A DNA stretch of 64,000 bases from Pseudoroseomonas aestuarii (GCF_042651065.1 NZ_JBHSCH010000007.1:31750-95749); one strand, 5' to 3'; shown: positions 35,062-45,685, numbered from the stretch's first letter. Numbers and translations are program-made. Notes: a model not told the origin generated them from the letters alone.

Positions 35062-36056
35062 CAGCCGTCGATGCTGAGGTTGAGCCGCGCCACCATCGCC
35101 TTCTCATAGGCGGCGCGGCGCACCGTGAAGTCGCGATAGGCCTCGGTGTCCATGTAGTTCAGCGGCATGTCCCATTTCTCGCGGATCGCCGTGTTCTCGG
35201 GGCTCATCAGCGCGGCCTTGAAGGCGTCGTGCAGCACGCGCACCACGCCCGGGTCCATGCCCTTCGGCCCGGCGATGCCGTAGGGCGAGGTGACGGCGAG
35301 GTCGATGCCCAGCTCCCGCAGCGTCGGCACATCGGGGAAACGCTTGGCCCGCTCGGGCGACCAGACGCTGAGCAGGCGGAACTGCCCCGCCTCCACCTGC
35401 GGCACCCAGGCCGAGCTGTCGGCGATGCTGTCGATCTGCCCGCCGAGCAGCGCCGTCACCCCTTCCGTGCTGCCGCGGAAGGGCACATGCGTCATCTGCA
35501 TCCCCAGCCGGTTGCAGATATCCTCCATGGCGAGGTGGTTGGTGGTGCCGATGCCGCTGGTGGAATAGGTCATCATCCCCGGGCGCGCCTTCACCGCCGC
35601 CACGTAGTCGGCCCAGCTCTTGATCGGGCTGTCCGTCCGCACCACCACGCCGAACAGCCAGCCGGTGAGGCCGATGACCGGGGTGAAATCCTCCACCGGG
35701 TCCCAGGACTTCGCCTTGGTCATGTAGGGATGGCGGATCACCGAGAGGTGGTGCTGGGCCAGGGTGTAGCCATCGGGCGCCGCCTGCAGCAGCGCCTGGG
35801 CGGCCAGCAGCCCGCGCGCGCCGGAGCGGTTCTCGATCACCACCGGGTGGCCCAGGCTGCGCGTGGCGAGATCGGCCATCGAGCGGAGCTGCGCGTCGGC
35901 CGAGCCGCCAGGGGGCCAGGGCACCATCAGGCGGATCTGCCGGGCGGGGAAGCCCTGTGCCAGGGCAGGGCGCGCCAGGGCGCCGGCGGCGGCAGCGCCG
36001 GCGGCGAGAGCCAGGACGTTGCGGCGCGGCAGCGCCCGGTCGGAGCGGGTGGGCAT
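35061..36056 (-). CDS. Tripartite tricarboxylate transporter substrate-binding protein (Bug/TctC family)
   Basis: This is a periplasmic receptor of the Bug/TctC family, 331 residues. A twin-arginine-like signal (PRRNVLALAAGAAAAGALARP, ending ALAQ) is followed by FPARQIRLMVPWPPGGSADAQLR, the hallmark N-terminal ligand-binding loop, and VIENRSGARGLLAAQALL. Such proteins bind carboxylates or aromatic acids for TctAB-type transporters. No tctA or tctB is in the window, so it is an orphan, as is common in Betaproteobacteria and Acetobacteraceae. GGAGGA lies nine bases before the ATG at 36056; an ATG at 36065 abuts the same site. It is antisense between odhB and lpd, splitting the complex genes. 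Confidence 0.9.
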   Translation of the reverse strand: MPTRSDRALPRRNVLALAAGAAAAGALARPALAQGFPARQIRLMVPWPPGGSADAQLRSMADLATRSLGHPVVIENRSGARGLLAAQALLQAAPDGYTLAQHHLSVIRHPYMTKAKSWDPVEDFTPVIGLTGWLFGVVVRTDSPIKSWADYVAAVKARPGMMTYSTSGIGTTNHLAMEDICNRLGMQMTHVPFRGSTEGVTALLGGQIDSIADSSAWVPQVEAGQFRLLSVWSPERAKRFPDVPTLRELGIDLAVTSPYGIAGPKGMDPGVVRVLHDAFKAALMSPENTAIREKWDMPLNYMDTEAYRDFTVRRAAYEKAMVARLNLSIDG

Positions 36057-36317
36057 TCTCGTCATTCCTCCACGGGGGAGGCTTCGTTTTGGCCCCCTCC
36101 CATTGCGGGCAGCGTGGCAGAGGCGGGGCATGGCGCGCAACATCCCTGCGCGGGCCCGGCCCCATGCCCGCCCCTGTGGCGGCCGGGGCGCATGCGGGGC
36201 GGGAGGGGCAGGATCGCGCCGCCAGGGGCCGGCTCCGGCACGCTGCCCCCTTGCCCGATGGCGCCGGCCGCGCCAGTTTGCCCGTCACATTCCATTGCCA
36301 AGCAGGACTTTTGCCCC

Positions 36318-37709
36318 ATGTCCGACAGCTTCGACGTGATCGTGATCGGCGCCGGCCCCGGCGGTTATGTGTGCGCCATCCGCGCCGCGCAGCTCGGGCT
36401 GAAGGTGGCCTGCGTCGAGAAGCGGGAGACGCTGGGCGGCACCTGCCTCAACATCGGCTGCATCCCCTCGAAGGCGCTGCTGCAATCCTCGGAGAGCTTC
36501 GAGGAGACCAAGCACAAATTCGCCGACCACGGCATCATCGTCGAGGGCGTGAAGCTCGACCTGGCGCGCATGCAGGCGCGCAAGGGCGAGGTGGTGGCCG
36601 CCAACACCAAGGGCGTCGAGTTCCTCTTCAAGAAGAACAAGATCACCTGGCTGAAGGGGGCCGGGAAGATCGTCGCCCCCGGCAAGGTGGAGGTCGCCGG
36701 CCAGACCTACGAGACGAAGAACATCGTCATCGCCACCGGCTCGGACAGCGCGCCGCTGCGCGGCGTCGAGGTCGATGAGAAGCAGGTCGTCACCTCCACC
36801 GGCGCGCTGGAGCTGGAGAAGGTGCCGGGCCACCTCGTCGTCATCGGCGGCGGCGTCATCGGGCTGGAGCTGGGCAGCGTGTGGCGCCGCCTCGGCGCCG
36901 AGGTGACGGTGATCGAGTATCTCGACCGCCTGGCCCCCGGCATGGATGCCGAGACGGCCAAGCAGTTCGAGCGCGTGCTCGCCAAGCAGGGCATGAAGTT
37001 CAGGCTGAAGTCCAAGGTGACCGGCGCCGCCAAGTCGGCCGAGGGCGTGACCCTGACGGTGGAGCCCGCCGCCGGCGGCGCGGCCGAGGAGATCAAGGCC
37101 GATGTGGTGCTGCTGGCCATCGGCCGCCGCGCCTACACCGAGGGCCTCGGCCTCGCCGAGGTCGGCGTCGAGCTGGACGAGCGCGGCCGGGTGAAGACCG
37201 ACGGCCACTTCGCCACCAACATCCCCGGCATCTACGCGATCGGCGACGTCATCGCCGGCGCCATGCTGGCCCACAAGGCTGAGGATGAGGGCGTGGCGCT
37301 GGCCGAGATGCTGGTGGGCCAGGCCGGCCACGTGAACTACGGCGTCATCCCCGCCATCGTCTACACTTGGCCCGAGATTGCCAGCGTGGGCGAGAGCGAG
37401 GAGGAGCTGAAGGCGCGCGGCCAGGCCTACAAGGTCGGCAAGTTCCCCTTCATGGCCAATGGCCGCGCCCGCGCCATGGGCGATGTGGACGGCTTCGTGA
37501 AGATCCTGGCCGACAAGGAAACGGACCGCGTGCTGGGCTGCCACATCCTGGGCCCGGATGCCGGCACGCTGATCGCCGAGGTCGCCATCGCCATGGAGTT
37601 CGGCGCCAGCGCCGAGGATGTGGCCCGCACCTGCCACGCCCACCCGACGCTGAACGAGGCGGTGAAGGAAGCCGCCCTGGCCGTCGACGGCCGGCCGCTG
37701 CACATCTGA
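36318..37709 (+). CDS. lpd: Dihydrolipoyl dehydrogenase (E3)
   Basis: This FAD-dependent E3 reoxidises the lipoyl groups of 2-oxo acid dehydrogenase complexes using NAD; 463 residues. The FAD site is VIGAGPGGYVCAIRAAQLG, and the redox-active disulfide is Cys43-Cys48 in GGTCLNIGCIPSK. The NAD fold is VVIGGGVIGLELGSVW, the second FAD block GIYAIGDVIAGAMLAHKAEDEG, and the C-terminal catalytic His-Glu is in CHAHPTLNEA. Location beside odhAB indicates the 2-oxoglutarate complex as its main user. It begins 261 bases from the divergent receptor gene; no strong ribosome site is seen. Confidence 0.95.
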   Translation: MSDSFDVIVIGAGPGGYVCAIRAAQLGLKVACVEKRETLGGTCLNIGCIPSKALLQSSESFEETKHKFADHGIIVEGVKLDLARMQARKGEVVAANTKGVEFLFKKNKITWLKGAGKIVAPGKVEVAGQTYETKNIVIATGSDSAPLRGVEVDEKQVVTSTGALELEKVPGHLVVIGGGVIGLELGSVWRRLGAEVTVIEYLDRLAPGMDAETAKQFERVLAKQGMKFRLKSKVTGAAKSAEGVTLTVEPAAGGAAEEIKADVVLLAIGRRAYTEGLGLAEVGVELDERGRVKTDGHFATNIPGIYAIGDVIAGAMLAHKAEDEGVALAEMLVGQAGHVNYGVIPAIVYTWPEIASVGESEEELKARGQAYKVGKFPFMANGRARAMGDVDGFVKILADKETDRVLGCHILGPDAGTLIAEVAIAMEFGASAEDVARTCHAHPTLNEAVKEAALAVDGRPLHI

Positions 37710-37723
37710 GCGGCGCGGCGCGG

Positions 37724-38461
37724 GTGGGCTCGCTTCACCCGCGCCCGCCCCTGGCCGGCCTCGCCCGCGCAGGATTGAGCGAGGCGGGGCTGAGCCTCTG
37801 CCTCGCCGCCGTGGCGGGGGCGGTCAATGCCGGCGGCTTCCTGCTGGCCGGCGCCTACACCTCGCACATGTCCGGTATCGTCTCGGCCATGGCGGACCAT
37901 CTGGTGCTCGGCGCCGTGCCCGTGGTGCTGGCGGGGCTGCTCGCGCTGCTGGCCTTCACGGGCGGCGCCATGGCCTCGGCCATGCTGATCAACCATGGCC
38001 GCCGGCGCGGGCGGCCCAACCCCTACCTGGCGCCGCTGCGGCTGGAGGCGGGGCTGCTGCTGGCCGGCGGCGGCGCCGGCTGGCTGGTGGCGCAGCGATC
38101 GGGCGGGCTGCCGCCCGCGGCGCTGGCGACGCCGCTGCTCTGCTTCCTGATGGGGCTGCAGAACGCCACCATCACCAAGATCTCCGGCGCGCGGATGCGC
38201 ACCACCCATGTCACCGGCATCGTCACCGACATCGGCGTGGAACTGGGCAGGCTGCTCTACTGGAACCGCGCCGGCACGCTGGAGGGCCGCCCCTTCGTGC
38301 GGGCGGACCGCGCCAAGCTGCGCCTGCTGCTCGGATTGCTGGGCGGCTTCTTCCTGGGCGGGGTGGCGGGGGCGGCGGGCTTCCTGGTGCTGGGCTTCGC
38401 CTTCTGCCTGCCGGTGGCGGCGCTGCTGCTGCTGACGGCCGGGGCCATGCGCCAGCCATGA
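37724..38461 (+). CDS. DUF1275 (YoaK) family membrane protein
   Basis: This is a membrane protein of about 245 residues with six predicted helices, matching DUF1275. The signature N-terminal block is SLCLAAVAGAVNAGGFLLAGAYTSHMSGIVSAMADHLVLG (read in parts), with the conserved His-Met-Ser-Gly. The mid-protein CFLMGLQNATITKISGARMRTTHVTGIVTDIG repeats the same theme. The function is unknown; transport has been suggested for the family. The start is uncertain: GTG 37724 or TTG 37775, neither with a good ribosome site. It lies only 14 bases after lpd and may be read through from it. Confidence 0.85.
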   Translation: MGSLHPRPPLAGLARAGLSEAGLSLCLAAVAGAVNAGGFLLAGAYTSHMSGIVSAMADHLVLGAVPVVLAGLLALLAFTGGAMASAMLINHGRRRGRPNPYLAPLRLEAGLLLAGGGAGWLVAQRSGGLPPAALATPLLCFLMGLQNATITKISGARMRTTHVTGIVTDIGVELGRLLYWNRAGTLEGRPFVRADRAKLRLLLGLLGGFFLGGVAGAAGFLVLGFAFCLPVAALLLLTAGAMRQP

Positions 38462-38507
38462 GGCAGGCTTCTTGAGCCGAGGCCGGGGCAGGGCCATCTG
38501 CCATGCC

Positions 38508-38789
38508 ATGCTCGTCTATCGCCCGTCCTGGAAACGCAAGCTGGCCGGCTGGTTGCTGCTGCTGCTTGGCGTGATCGGCCTGATCCTGCCGGTGATGAAC
38601 GGCACCGTCTTCCTGCTGCTCGGCATCTTCGTGCTGCGCGAGCAGCATGCCTGGTCGCAGCGCGCGCTGGGCTGGTGCCAGGCACGCTGGCCAGCCCAGG
38701 TGAACGGGCTGGGCTCGCTGGAGGGCCGCATGCTGAGCCGCTGCGGCGCGTGGTCGGACTGGATGATGCGCCGCCTCGGCCGGCGCTGA
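38508..38789 (+). CDS. Small two-helix membrane protein (PGPGW/DUF454-like)
   Basis: This is a 93-residue membrane protein with a helical hairpin (KLAGWLLLLLGVIGLILPVMNGTVFLLLGIFVL in sequence, two helices with a Pro turn), then a basic amphipathic tail rich in Trp and Arg. The pattern G-x-I-G-L-x-L-P followed by a second helix resembles the PGPGW and DUF454 groups, but the PGPGW turn itself is replaced (PVMNGTVF). The function is unknown. A TTG at 38472 in frame would add 12 residues. It starts 46 bases after the DUF1275 gene and converges with xerC 15 bases later. Confidence 0.65.
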   Translation: MLVYRPSWKRKLAGWLLLLLGVIGLILPVMNGTVFLLLGIFVLREQHAWSQRALGWCQARWPAQVNGLGSLEGRMLSRCGAWSDWMMRRLGRR

Positions 38790-38804
38790 GGCGAGGGGCG
38801 CGGC

Positions 38805-39730
<926 letters not shown>

Positions 39731-39734
<4 letters not shown>

Positions 39735-40330
39735 CGCAGCAGGGCCGCGGCCAGGGCGCGCGCCAGGAACAGCAGGTCCGGCCCGGCGCCGCGCGCCGGC
39801 AGGCCGGTGGCGCCGCGCGCGCCCAGCACCAGCATGCAGGGCGCGCCGGGCAGGGGCAGCCGGGCCAGCGCGTCGCACCGCACCAGGCCGGCCGCCTCGG
39901 CGTGCAGCAGGGGAAGGTCGGTGGGGGCGGGGCGGACCAGCGCGTCGCGCCCGGCGGGCAGCAGCCGCGCCACGGTGCCGGCGGGCAGGCTCAGCCGGTG
40001 CGCGGCGGGCATCCCCTCATCGGCCAGGGCGCAATGCTCGAGGCCGAGCAGGGCGGGCCATTCCTGGCTCACCGTCTCGGCCGGGTCGGCGCTCGGGATC
40101 AGCGCCAGCACGGCGGCGCGGGCGCGGGCGGCGAAGCCCGCCCCCTCGCGCGCCGCGTCCGCCATCTCGCGGCTGGCGGCGCGCTCGGCGGAGAGCATCG
40201 CCGCCATGTGGTCGGCCAGCTCCTCGCCATGGACGCGGCGCGGCGGCGCAAGCAGCCGGTACAGCTCGGGCTGCTCGGCCAGGAAGCCGGGATGGGCCCG
40301 CAGCCAGGCGGCCACATCCTCGGGTGTCAT
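39731..40330 (-). CDS. DUF484 family protein
   Basis: This is a 199-residue soluble protein of the DUF484 family, a GAF-like domain protein of unknown function that is almost always encoded directly upstream of xerC. The N-terminal helix MTPEDVAAWLRAHPGFLAEQ is the family signature (W-L-x-x-H-P-x-F), followed by a coiled helical region around residues 30-70 and a C-terminal GAF-like domain ending in the LLFLARALAAALLR helix. Its stop overlaps the xerC start by four bases, so the two are translationally coupled. Confidence 0.88.
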
Positions 40331-40356
40331 GCCGCCCTCCGCGCCCCGCGCCCGGC

Positions 40357-41013
40357 TCAGAGGATGCTCTGGCCGGTCTTCTTCCAGTCGGCCAGGAAGG
40401 CCTCCAGGCCGCGGTCGGTCAGCGGGTGCTTGATGAGCTGGCGGATCACGGCGGGCGGCAGGGTGGCCACGCCGGCGCCGAGCTTGGCCGCCTGCGCCAG
40501 GTGCAGCGGGTGGCGGATGGAGGCCACCAGCACCTCGGTCCGGATCGCGGGGTAGTTGCGGTAGATCTGCACGATGTCGGCGATCAGCTGCATGCCGTCC
40601 TGCGCCAGGTCGTCCAGCCGGCCGACGAAGGGCGAGACGTAGGTGGCCCCCGCCTTGGCCGCCAGCAGCGCCTGGGTGGGGGAGAAGCACAGCGTGACGT
40701 TGACCGGCGTGCCCTCGTCGGAGAGCGCGCGGCAGGTGCGCAGCCCGGCCTCGGTCAGCGGCACCTTCACCGCCACGTTCGAGGCGATGCCGCGCAGGAA
40801 GCGGCCCTCGGCCAGCATGGTCTCGTAGTCGGTCGCCGTCACCTCGGCGGAGACGTGGCCGGGCGTCACGGTGCAGATCTCGGCGATCACCTCGGCCATG
40901 TTGCGGCCGGACTTGGCGATCAGCGAGGGGTTGGTGGTGACGCCGTCGACCATGCCGAGCTCGGCAAGCGCGCGGATCTCGGACACCTCGGCGGTGTCGA
41001 CGAAGAACTTCAT
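40357..41013 (-). CDS. fsa: Transaldolase/fructose-6-phosphate aldolase family protein
   Basis: This is a small (218-residue) class I aldolase of the TalC/MipB/FSA family, a TIM barrel with a Schiff-base lysine. The opening MKFFVDTAEVSEIRALAELG and GVTTNPSLIAKSG are the family hallmarks; the catalytic Lys83 is in AVKVPLT, and later blocks include TLCFSPTQALLAAKAGATYVSPFVGR. In this subfamily transaldolase and fructose-6-phosphate aldolase activities cannot be separated from sequence alone. It lies 26 bases upstream of DUF484-xerC on the same strand, so the three form an operon, divergent from priA. Confidence 0.93.
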   Translation of the reverse strand: MKFFVDTAEVSEIRALAELGMVDGVTTNPSLIAKSGRNMAEVIAEICTVTPGHVSAEVTATDYETMLAEGRFLRGIASNVAVKVPLTEAGLRTCRALSDEGTPVNVTLCFSPTQALLAAKAGATYVSPFVGRLDDLAQDGMQLIADIVQIYRNYPAIRTEVLVASIRHPLHLAQAAKLGAGVATLPPAVIRQLIKHPLTDRGLEAFLADWKKTGQSIL

Positions 41014-41157
41014 GAGGCGGTTTCCTGTGGCGCGGCGACATGCGCCGGTTGCGAGGAGGAGGGGGTGCGTCCCGGGGTCGTGTCACCCTATCTAGCGGAT
41101 GGCGGGTGCCGGGCGAAAGGCCGTGCCGCCCGGGGAAGGTCTTGGAGAAGGGGCTCG

Positions 41158-43353
41158 ATGGCTCGTCTGCGTGTGCTGCTGCCCCTGCCGCTGGCCGGGG
41201 CCTATGACTACCGGGTGCCGGCCGGCCGGGACGTGCCGCCGGCCGGCAGCTTCGTGGTGGTGCCGCTCTCGGGCCGGCAGCTCTACGGCGTGGTGTGGGA
41301 TGGCGAGGCCGATCCCGACCTGCCGGAACGCCGCCTGCGCGACATCGTGGAGGTGCTGCCGGTGCCGCCGATGACGGCCAGCCTGCGCCGCTTCGTCGAA
41401 TGGGTGGCGGCCTATACGCTGAGCCCGCCCGGCGCGGTGCTGCGCATGGCGATGAGCAGCCCCTCGGCGCTGGAGCCGCCGGCGCAGAAGGCCGGCTGGC
41501 GCCTCGCCGCCGCCGGGCGGCGCGCGGCCCAGGGGGAGGGCCAGGGGGAGGGGCGGCTGACCGAGGCGCGCCGCCGCGTGCTGGACGCGATGGAGCCGGG
41601 CGAGGTCTACACCGCCGCCACCCTGGCCGCCGAGGCCGGCGTCTCCGCCGGCGTGGTGCGCGGCATGGCCGGGGCCGGGCTGCTCGAGCCCGCCCTGCTG
41701 CCGGCCGGCGCCGAGTTCCCACGCCCCGACCCCGCCCACCCCGGACCCACCCTCGGCACCGAGCAGGGGCAGGTGGCGGCGGCGCTGCGGGAGGCCACCG
41801 CGGCGCGGGCCTTCGGTGTCACGCTGCTCACCGGCGTCACCGGTTCGGGCAAGACGGAGGTGTATCTGGAGGCGGTGGCGGAATGCCTGGAGCAGGGCCG
41901 CCAAGCGCTGGTGCTGCTGCCCGAGATCGCCCTCTCCACCCAGTGGCTGGAGCGGTTCGAGCGGCGCTTCGGCGGCCCGCCCGCCCTGTGGCACTCCGAG
42001 CTCGGCAGCCGGCTGCGGCGGGACACCTGGCGCGCCGTGGCCGAGGGGCGGGCGCCGGTGCTGGTGGGCGCCCGCTCGGCCCTGTTCCTGCCCTTCCCGG
42101 ATCTCGGCCTGATCATCGTGGACGAGGAGCACGAGACCGCCTTCAAGCAGGAGGAGGGCGTCATCTACCACGCGCGGGACATGGCGGTGGTGCGCGCACG
42201 CCTCGCCGGCGCCGCCTGCGTGCTGGTCTCCGCCACGCCCAGCCTGGAGACGCTGACCAATGCCGGGACTGGCCGCTACGCCGCGCTGCACCTGCCGGTG
42301 CGGCATGGCGGCGCCAGCCTGCCCGAGGTGGCGGTGATCGACCAGCGGCGCACGCCGCCCGAGCGCGGCCGCTTCCTCAGCCCGCCCCTCGTCGAGGCGG
42401 TGCGGGAGACGCTGGCGGCGGGACAGCAGGCCATGCTGTTCCTCAACCGGCGGGGCTATGCGCCGCTGACGCTCTGCCGCAGCTGCGGCCACCGCATGCG
42501 CTGCCCCAACTGCACCGCCTGGCTGGTGGAGCACCGGGTGCGCCGCACCCTGCAATGCCACCATTGCGGCCATGCCGAGCCGATTCCCGAGACCTGCCCC
42601 GAATGCGCCGCCGAGGGCAGCCTGACGCCGCTCGGCCCTGGCGTGGAGCGGGTGCAGGAGGAGGCGGCGCTGCTCTTCCCCGAGGCGCGGCGGCTGGTGA
42701 TGGCTTCCGACACCATCCCCGGCCCCGCCGCGGCGGCCGAGGCGGCGCGCGCCATCCAGGAGCGCGAGGTGGACCTCATCATCGGCACGCAGATCGTCGC
42801 CAAGGGCTGGCACTTCCCGCACCTGACCCTGGTGGGGGTGGTGGATGCCGATCTCGGCCTCGCGGGCGGCGACCTGCGCGCCGCTGAGCGCACGGTGCAG
42901 CTGCTGCACCAGGTGGCCGGCCGCGCCGGCCGGGCCGAGGCGCCGGGGCGGGTGCTGCTGCAGACCTGGAGCCCCGAGCATCCGGTGCTGGAGGCGCTGG
43001 TCTCGGGCGATCTCGACGCCTTCATGGAGGCCGAGGCGGAAAGCCGCCGCCCCGGCCACTGGCCGCCCTTCGGCCGGCTCGCCGCGCTGATCGTCTCGGC
43101 CGAGGATGAGCGGGAGGCGGACCGCGCGGCGCGCGACCTGGGGCTCACCGCGCCGCAGGCGGAGGGGGTGGAGGTGCTGGGCCCGGCGCCGGCGCCGCTT
43201 GCCCTGCTGCGCGGGCGGCACCGGCGGCGGCTGCTGCTGAAGGCGCGGCGGGACGTGGCGGTGCAGCCGCTGCTGCGGGAGTGGCTCTCCCGCGCCGGGG
43301 TGCCGGCCGGGGTGCGAGTGCAGGTCGATATCGACCCCGTCAGCTTCCTGTGA
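41158..43353 (+). CDS. priA: Primosomal protein N' (replication restart helicase PriA)
   Basis: This is a superfamily 2 DNA helicase that reloads the replisome at stalled forks; 731 residues. It has an N-terminal DNA-binding domain (about 1-100), a winged-helix region, Walker A GVTGSGKTEVYL, DEEH motif (IIVDEEHETAF), and helicase motifs VSATPSLET and QIVAKGWHFPHLTLVGVVDAD. The zinc-binding insert has paired cysteines (CRSCGHRMRCPNC and CHHCGHAEPIPETCPEC). The C-terminal end is QVDIDPVSFL. I chose ATG 41158 with GGAGAAGGGG upstream; the frame is open far upstream only as an antisense shadow of fsa-DUF484-xerC. Confidence 0.96.
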   Translation: MARLRVLLPLPLAGAYDYRVPAGRDVPPAGSFVVVPLSGRQLYGVVWDGEADPDLPERRLRDIVEVLPVPPMTASLRRFVEWVAAYTLSPPGAVLRMAMSSPSALEPPAQKAGWRLAAAGRRAAQGEGQGEGRLTEARRRVLDAMEPGEVYTAATLAAEAGVSAGVVRGMAGAGLLEPALLPAGAEFPRPDPAHPGPTLGTEQGQVAAALREATAARAFGVTLLTGVTGSGKTEVYLEAVAECLEQGRQALVLLPEIALSTQWLERFERRFGGPPALWHSELGSRLRRDTWRAVAEGRAPVLVGARSALFLPFPDLGLIIVDEEHETAFKQEEGVIYHARDMAVVRARLAGAACVLVSATPSLETLTNAGTGRYAALHLPVRHGGASLPEVAVIDQRRTPPERGRFLSPPLVEAVRETLAAGQQAMLFLNRRGYAPLTLCRSCGHRMRCPNCTAWLVEHRVRRTLQCHHCGHAEPIPETCPECAAEGSLTPLGPGVERVQEEAALLFPEARRLVMASDTIPGPAAAAEAARAIQEREVDLIIGTQIVAKGWHFPHLTLVGVVDADLGLAGGDLRAAERTVQLLHQVAGRAGRAEAPGRVLLQTWSPEHPVLEALVSGDLDAFMEAEAESRRPGHWPPFGRLAALIVSAEDEREADRAARDLGLTAPQAEGVEVLGPAPAPLALLRGRHRRRLLLKARRDVAVQPLLREWLSRAGVPAGVRVQVDIDPVSFL

Positions 43354-43423
43354 CGCGGCGCGGCAAAGCGACAAATTGCGACAGGCTGGTGAAGACCCGG
43401 TAACGAATCCGCCGCACCCCCCG

Positions 43424-43452
43424 TTGCCGCGCCGCAATACCTTGTGTTAATG
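43424..43452 (+). promoter_or_regulatory. Weak candidate promoter of the atp operon
   Basis: TTGCCG at 43424-43429, a 17-base spacer and TTAATG at 43447-43452, about 115 bases upstream of atpH. The match is only fair and no other promoter stands out in the 213-base gap after priA. Confidence 0.3.
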
Positions 43453-43566
43453 CCGGGCCGCCGCGGCGGACGATGTCCGCGCGCGTCGAAATCATGTCCA
43501 ACCGCCGGAATGCCCTCCGGGGCACCGCGCGGCGGGACGCCGGGATAGCAGAGAACGGGATCCTCC

Positions 43567-44148
43567 GTGGCCTCCGAAGCGACCAACGTCTCGCCCAACG
43601 CGACCCAACCTTCCGGCCTCGCGCAGCGCTACGCGCTGGCGCTGCTGGAGCTGGCCAAGGACAAGAAGGCGGTCGATTCCGTCGCCGCCGACCTGGACAG
43701 CCTGAACGGCCTCTGGTCGAAGGACGCGGCCTTCCGCGCCTTCGTCGAGGATCCGCGCCTCGACAGCGGCGCGCAGCGGCGCGGCGCTCTCGCCGTGCTG
43801 GAGCGCGCCGGAATCTCCGGCGAGGTCCGCAACCTGGTCGGCGTGATGATCGCCAACCGCCGCCTCGCGGCGCTGCCGCAGGTGATCGCCGCCTTCGGCA
43901 CGCTGCTCGCCGAGCAGCGCGGTCAGCAGACCGCCGAGGTCGCCACCGCCCATCCGCTTTCCGACACGCAGCGCACGCAGCTCGTCGCGCGGCTGACGGA
44001 AGCCGGGTATTCCAACGTGAAGCTGGTCGAGCGCGTCGACACCACCCTGCTGGGTGGCCTGGTCGTCCGTCTCGGGTCCCGCCTCTACGACAGCTCGATC
44101 AAGTCCAAGCTGCAGCGCCTGCAGTACGCCATGAAGGGGGCCGCCTGA
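43567..44148 (+). CDS. atpH: F1F0 ATP synthase subunit delta
   Basis: This stator subunit connects the F1 head to the peripheral stalk; 193 residues. The start is a GTG at 43567. Family features are the N-terminal LAQRYALALLELAKDKKAVD and the C-terminal block LVERVDTTLLGGLVVRLGSRLYDSSIKSKLQRL. It heads the F1 operon atpHAGDC; as usual in Alphaproteobacteria the F0 genes (atpIBEF) are elsewhere, outside the window. The next gene starts one base after its stop. Confidence 0.94.
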   Translation: MASEATNVSPNATQPSGLAQRYALALLELAKDKKAVDSVAADLDSLNGLWSKDAAFRAFVEDPRLDSGAQRRGALAVLERAGISGEVRNLVGVMIANRRLAALPQVIAAFGTLLAEQRGQQTAEVATAHPLSDTQRTQLVARLTEAGYSNVKLVERVDTTLLGGLVVRLGSRLYDSSIKSKLQRLQYAMKGAA

Positions 44149-44149
44149 T

Positions 44150-45685
44150 ATGGAGATCCGTCCCGCCGAGATCTCGGAGATCCTGAAGCAGCAGATCGCC
44201 GGTTTCGACGCCGATGCGAATGTTGCCGAGGTCGGCACCGTGCTGACCGTGGGCGACGGCATTGCCCGCGTCTACGGCCTGCAGAATGTCATGGCCGGTG
44301 AGCTGGTGGAGTTCCCCTCCGCCGGCCTCAAGGGCATGGCGCTCAATCTCGAGACCGACAACGTCGGCGTCGTCATTTTCGGCAACGACCAGCAGATCCG
44401 CGAGGGCGACACCGTCTCCCGCACGGGTGACATCGTCGACGTGCCGGTCGGCCGCGGCCTGCTCGGCCGCGTGGTCGATGGCCTGGGCAACCCGATCGAC
44501 GGCAAGGGTCCGCTGGTCGACGTGACCCGCGCCCTGGTCGAGGTGAAGGCGCCCGGCATCATCCCGCGCAAGTCGGTGCACGAGCCGATGCAGACGGGCG
44601 TGAAGGCGATCGACGCGCTGATCCCGATCGGCCGCGGCCAGCGTGAGCTGGTCATCGGCGACCGCCAGACCGGCAAGACCGCCGTCATCATCGACACCAT
44701 CATCAACCAGAAGCAGATCAACGCTTCCGGGGATGAGTCGAAGAAGCTCTACTGCATCTACGTCGCCATCGGGCAGAAGCGCTCGACGGTGGCGCAGCTG
44801 GTCCGCACGTTGGAAGAGAACGGCGCGATGGAATACTCCATCGTCGTCGCCGCCACGGCGTCCGACCCGGCGCCGATGCAGTTCCTGGCGCCCTACACGG
44901 GCTGCGCCATGGGCGAGTTCTTCCGCGACAGCGGCAAGCACGCGGTCATCTTCTACGACGATCTGTCGAAGCAGGCCGTGGCCTACCGCCAGATGTCGCT
45001 GCTGCTGCGCCGCCCGCCGGGCCGCGAGGCCTATCCGGGCGACGTGTTCTACCTGCACTCGCGCCTGCTCGAGCGCGCGGCCAAGATGGGCGAGGCCGCC
45101 GGCCTCGGCTCGCTGACCGCGCTGCCGGTGATCGAGACGCAGGCGGGCGACGTCTCCGCCTACATCCCGACCAACGTGATCTCGATCACGGACGGGCAGA
45201 TCTTCCTGGAGACCGAGCTGTTCTTCAAGGGCATCCGCCCCGCCGTGAACGTCGGCCTCTCGGTCTCCCGCGTCGGCTCCGCCGCCCAGATCAAGGCGAT
45301 GAAGCAGGTCGCCGGCAAGATCAAGCTGGAGCTGGCCCAGTACCGCGAGATGGCGGCCTTCGCCCAGTTCGCCTCGGATCTCGACGCCTCCACCCAGGCC
45401 CTGCTGGCCCGTGGCGCGCGCCTGACCGAGCTGCTGAAGCAGCCGCAGTTCAAGCCGGTGCCCGTCGAGGAGCAGGTGATCTCGCTCTTCGCCGGCGTCC
45501 GCGGCTACCTGGACAAGATCCCGGTCGCCAAGGTCGGCGCCTTCGAGACGCAGCTGCTTTCCTCGATCAAGGCCAATGCGCCTGAAATCGTCGCCAGCAT
45601 CCGCGACAAGAAGGAGATCACCAAGGAGAACGAGGCGAAGCTGGTGTCCTTCATGGACGACTTCGCCAAGTCCTTCGCGGTCTGA
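44150..45685 (+). CDS. atpA: F1F0 ATP synthase subunit alpha
   Basis: This is the regulatory/non-catalytic nucleotide-binding subunit of F1, 511 residues. The N-terminal EISEILKQQIAGFD helix contacts delta; the P-loop is GDRQTGKTAV, and the arginine finger region is the GSLTALPVIETQAGDVSAYIPTNVISITDGQ block followed by GLSVSRVGSAAQ. It is separated from atpH by one base and from atpG by 21 bases. Confidence 0.96.
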   Translation: MEIRPAEISEILKQQIAGFDADANVAEVGTVLTVGDGIARVYGLQNVMAGELVEFPSAGLKGMALNLETDNVGVVIFGNDQQIREGDTVSRTGDIVDVPVGRGLLGRVVDGLGNPIDGKGPLVDVTRALVEVKAPGIIPRKSVHEPMQTGVKAIDALIPIGRGQRELVIGDRQTGKTAVIIDTIINQKQINASGDESKKLYCIYVAIGQKRSTVAQLVRTLEENGAMEYSIVVAATASDPAPMQFLAPYTGCAMGEFFRDSGKHAVIFYDDLSKQAVAYRQMSLLLRRPPGREAYPGDVFYLHSRLLERAAKMGEAAGLGSLTALPVIETQAGDVSAYIPTNVISITDGQIFLETELFFKGIRPAVNVGLSVSRVGSAAQIKAMKQVAGKIKLELAQYREMAAFAQFASDLDASTQALLARGARLTELLKQPQFKPVPVEEQVISLFAGVRGYLDKIPVAKVGAFETQLLSSIKANAPEIVASIRDKKEITKENEAKLVSFMDDFAKSFAV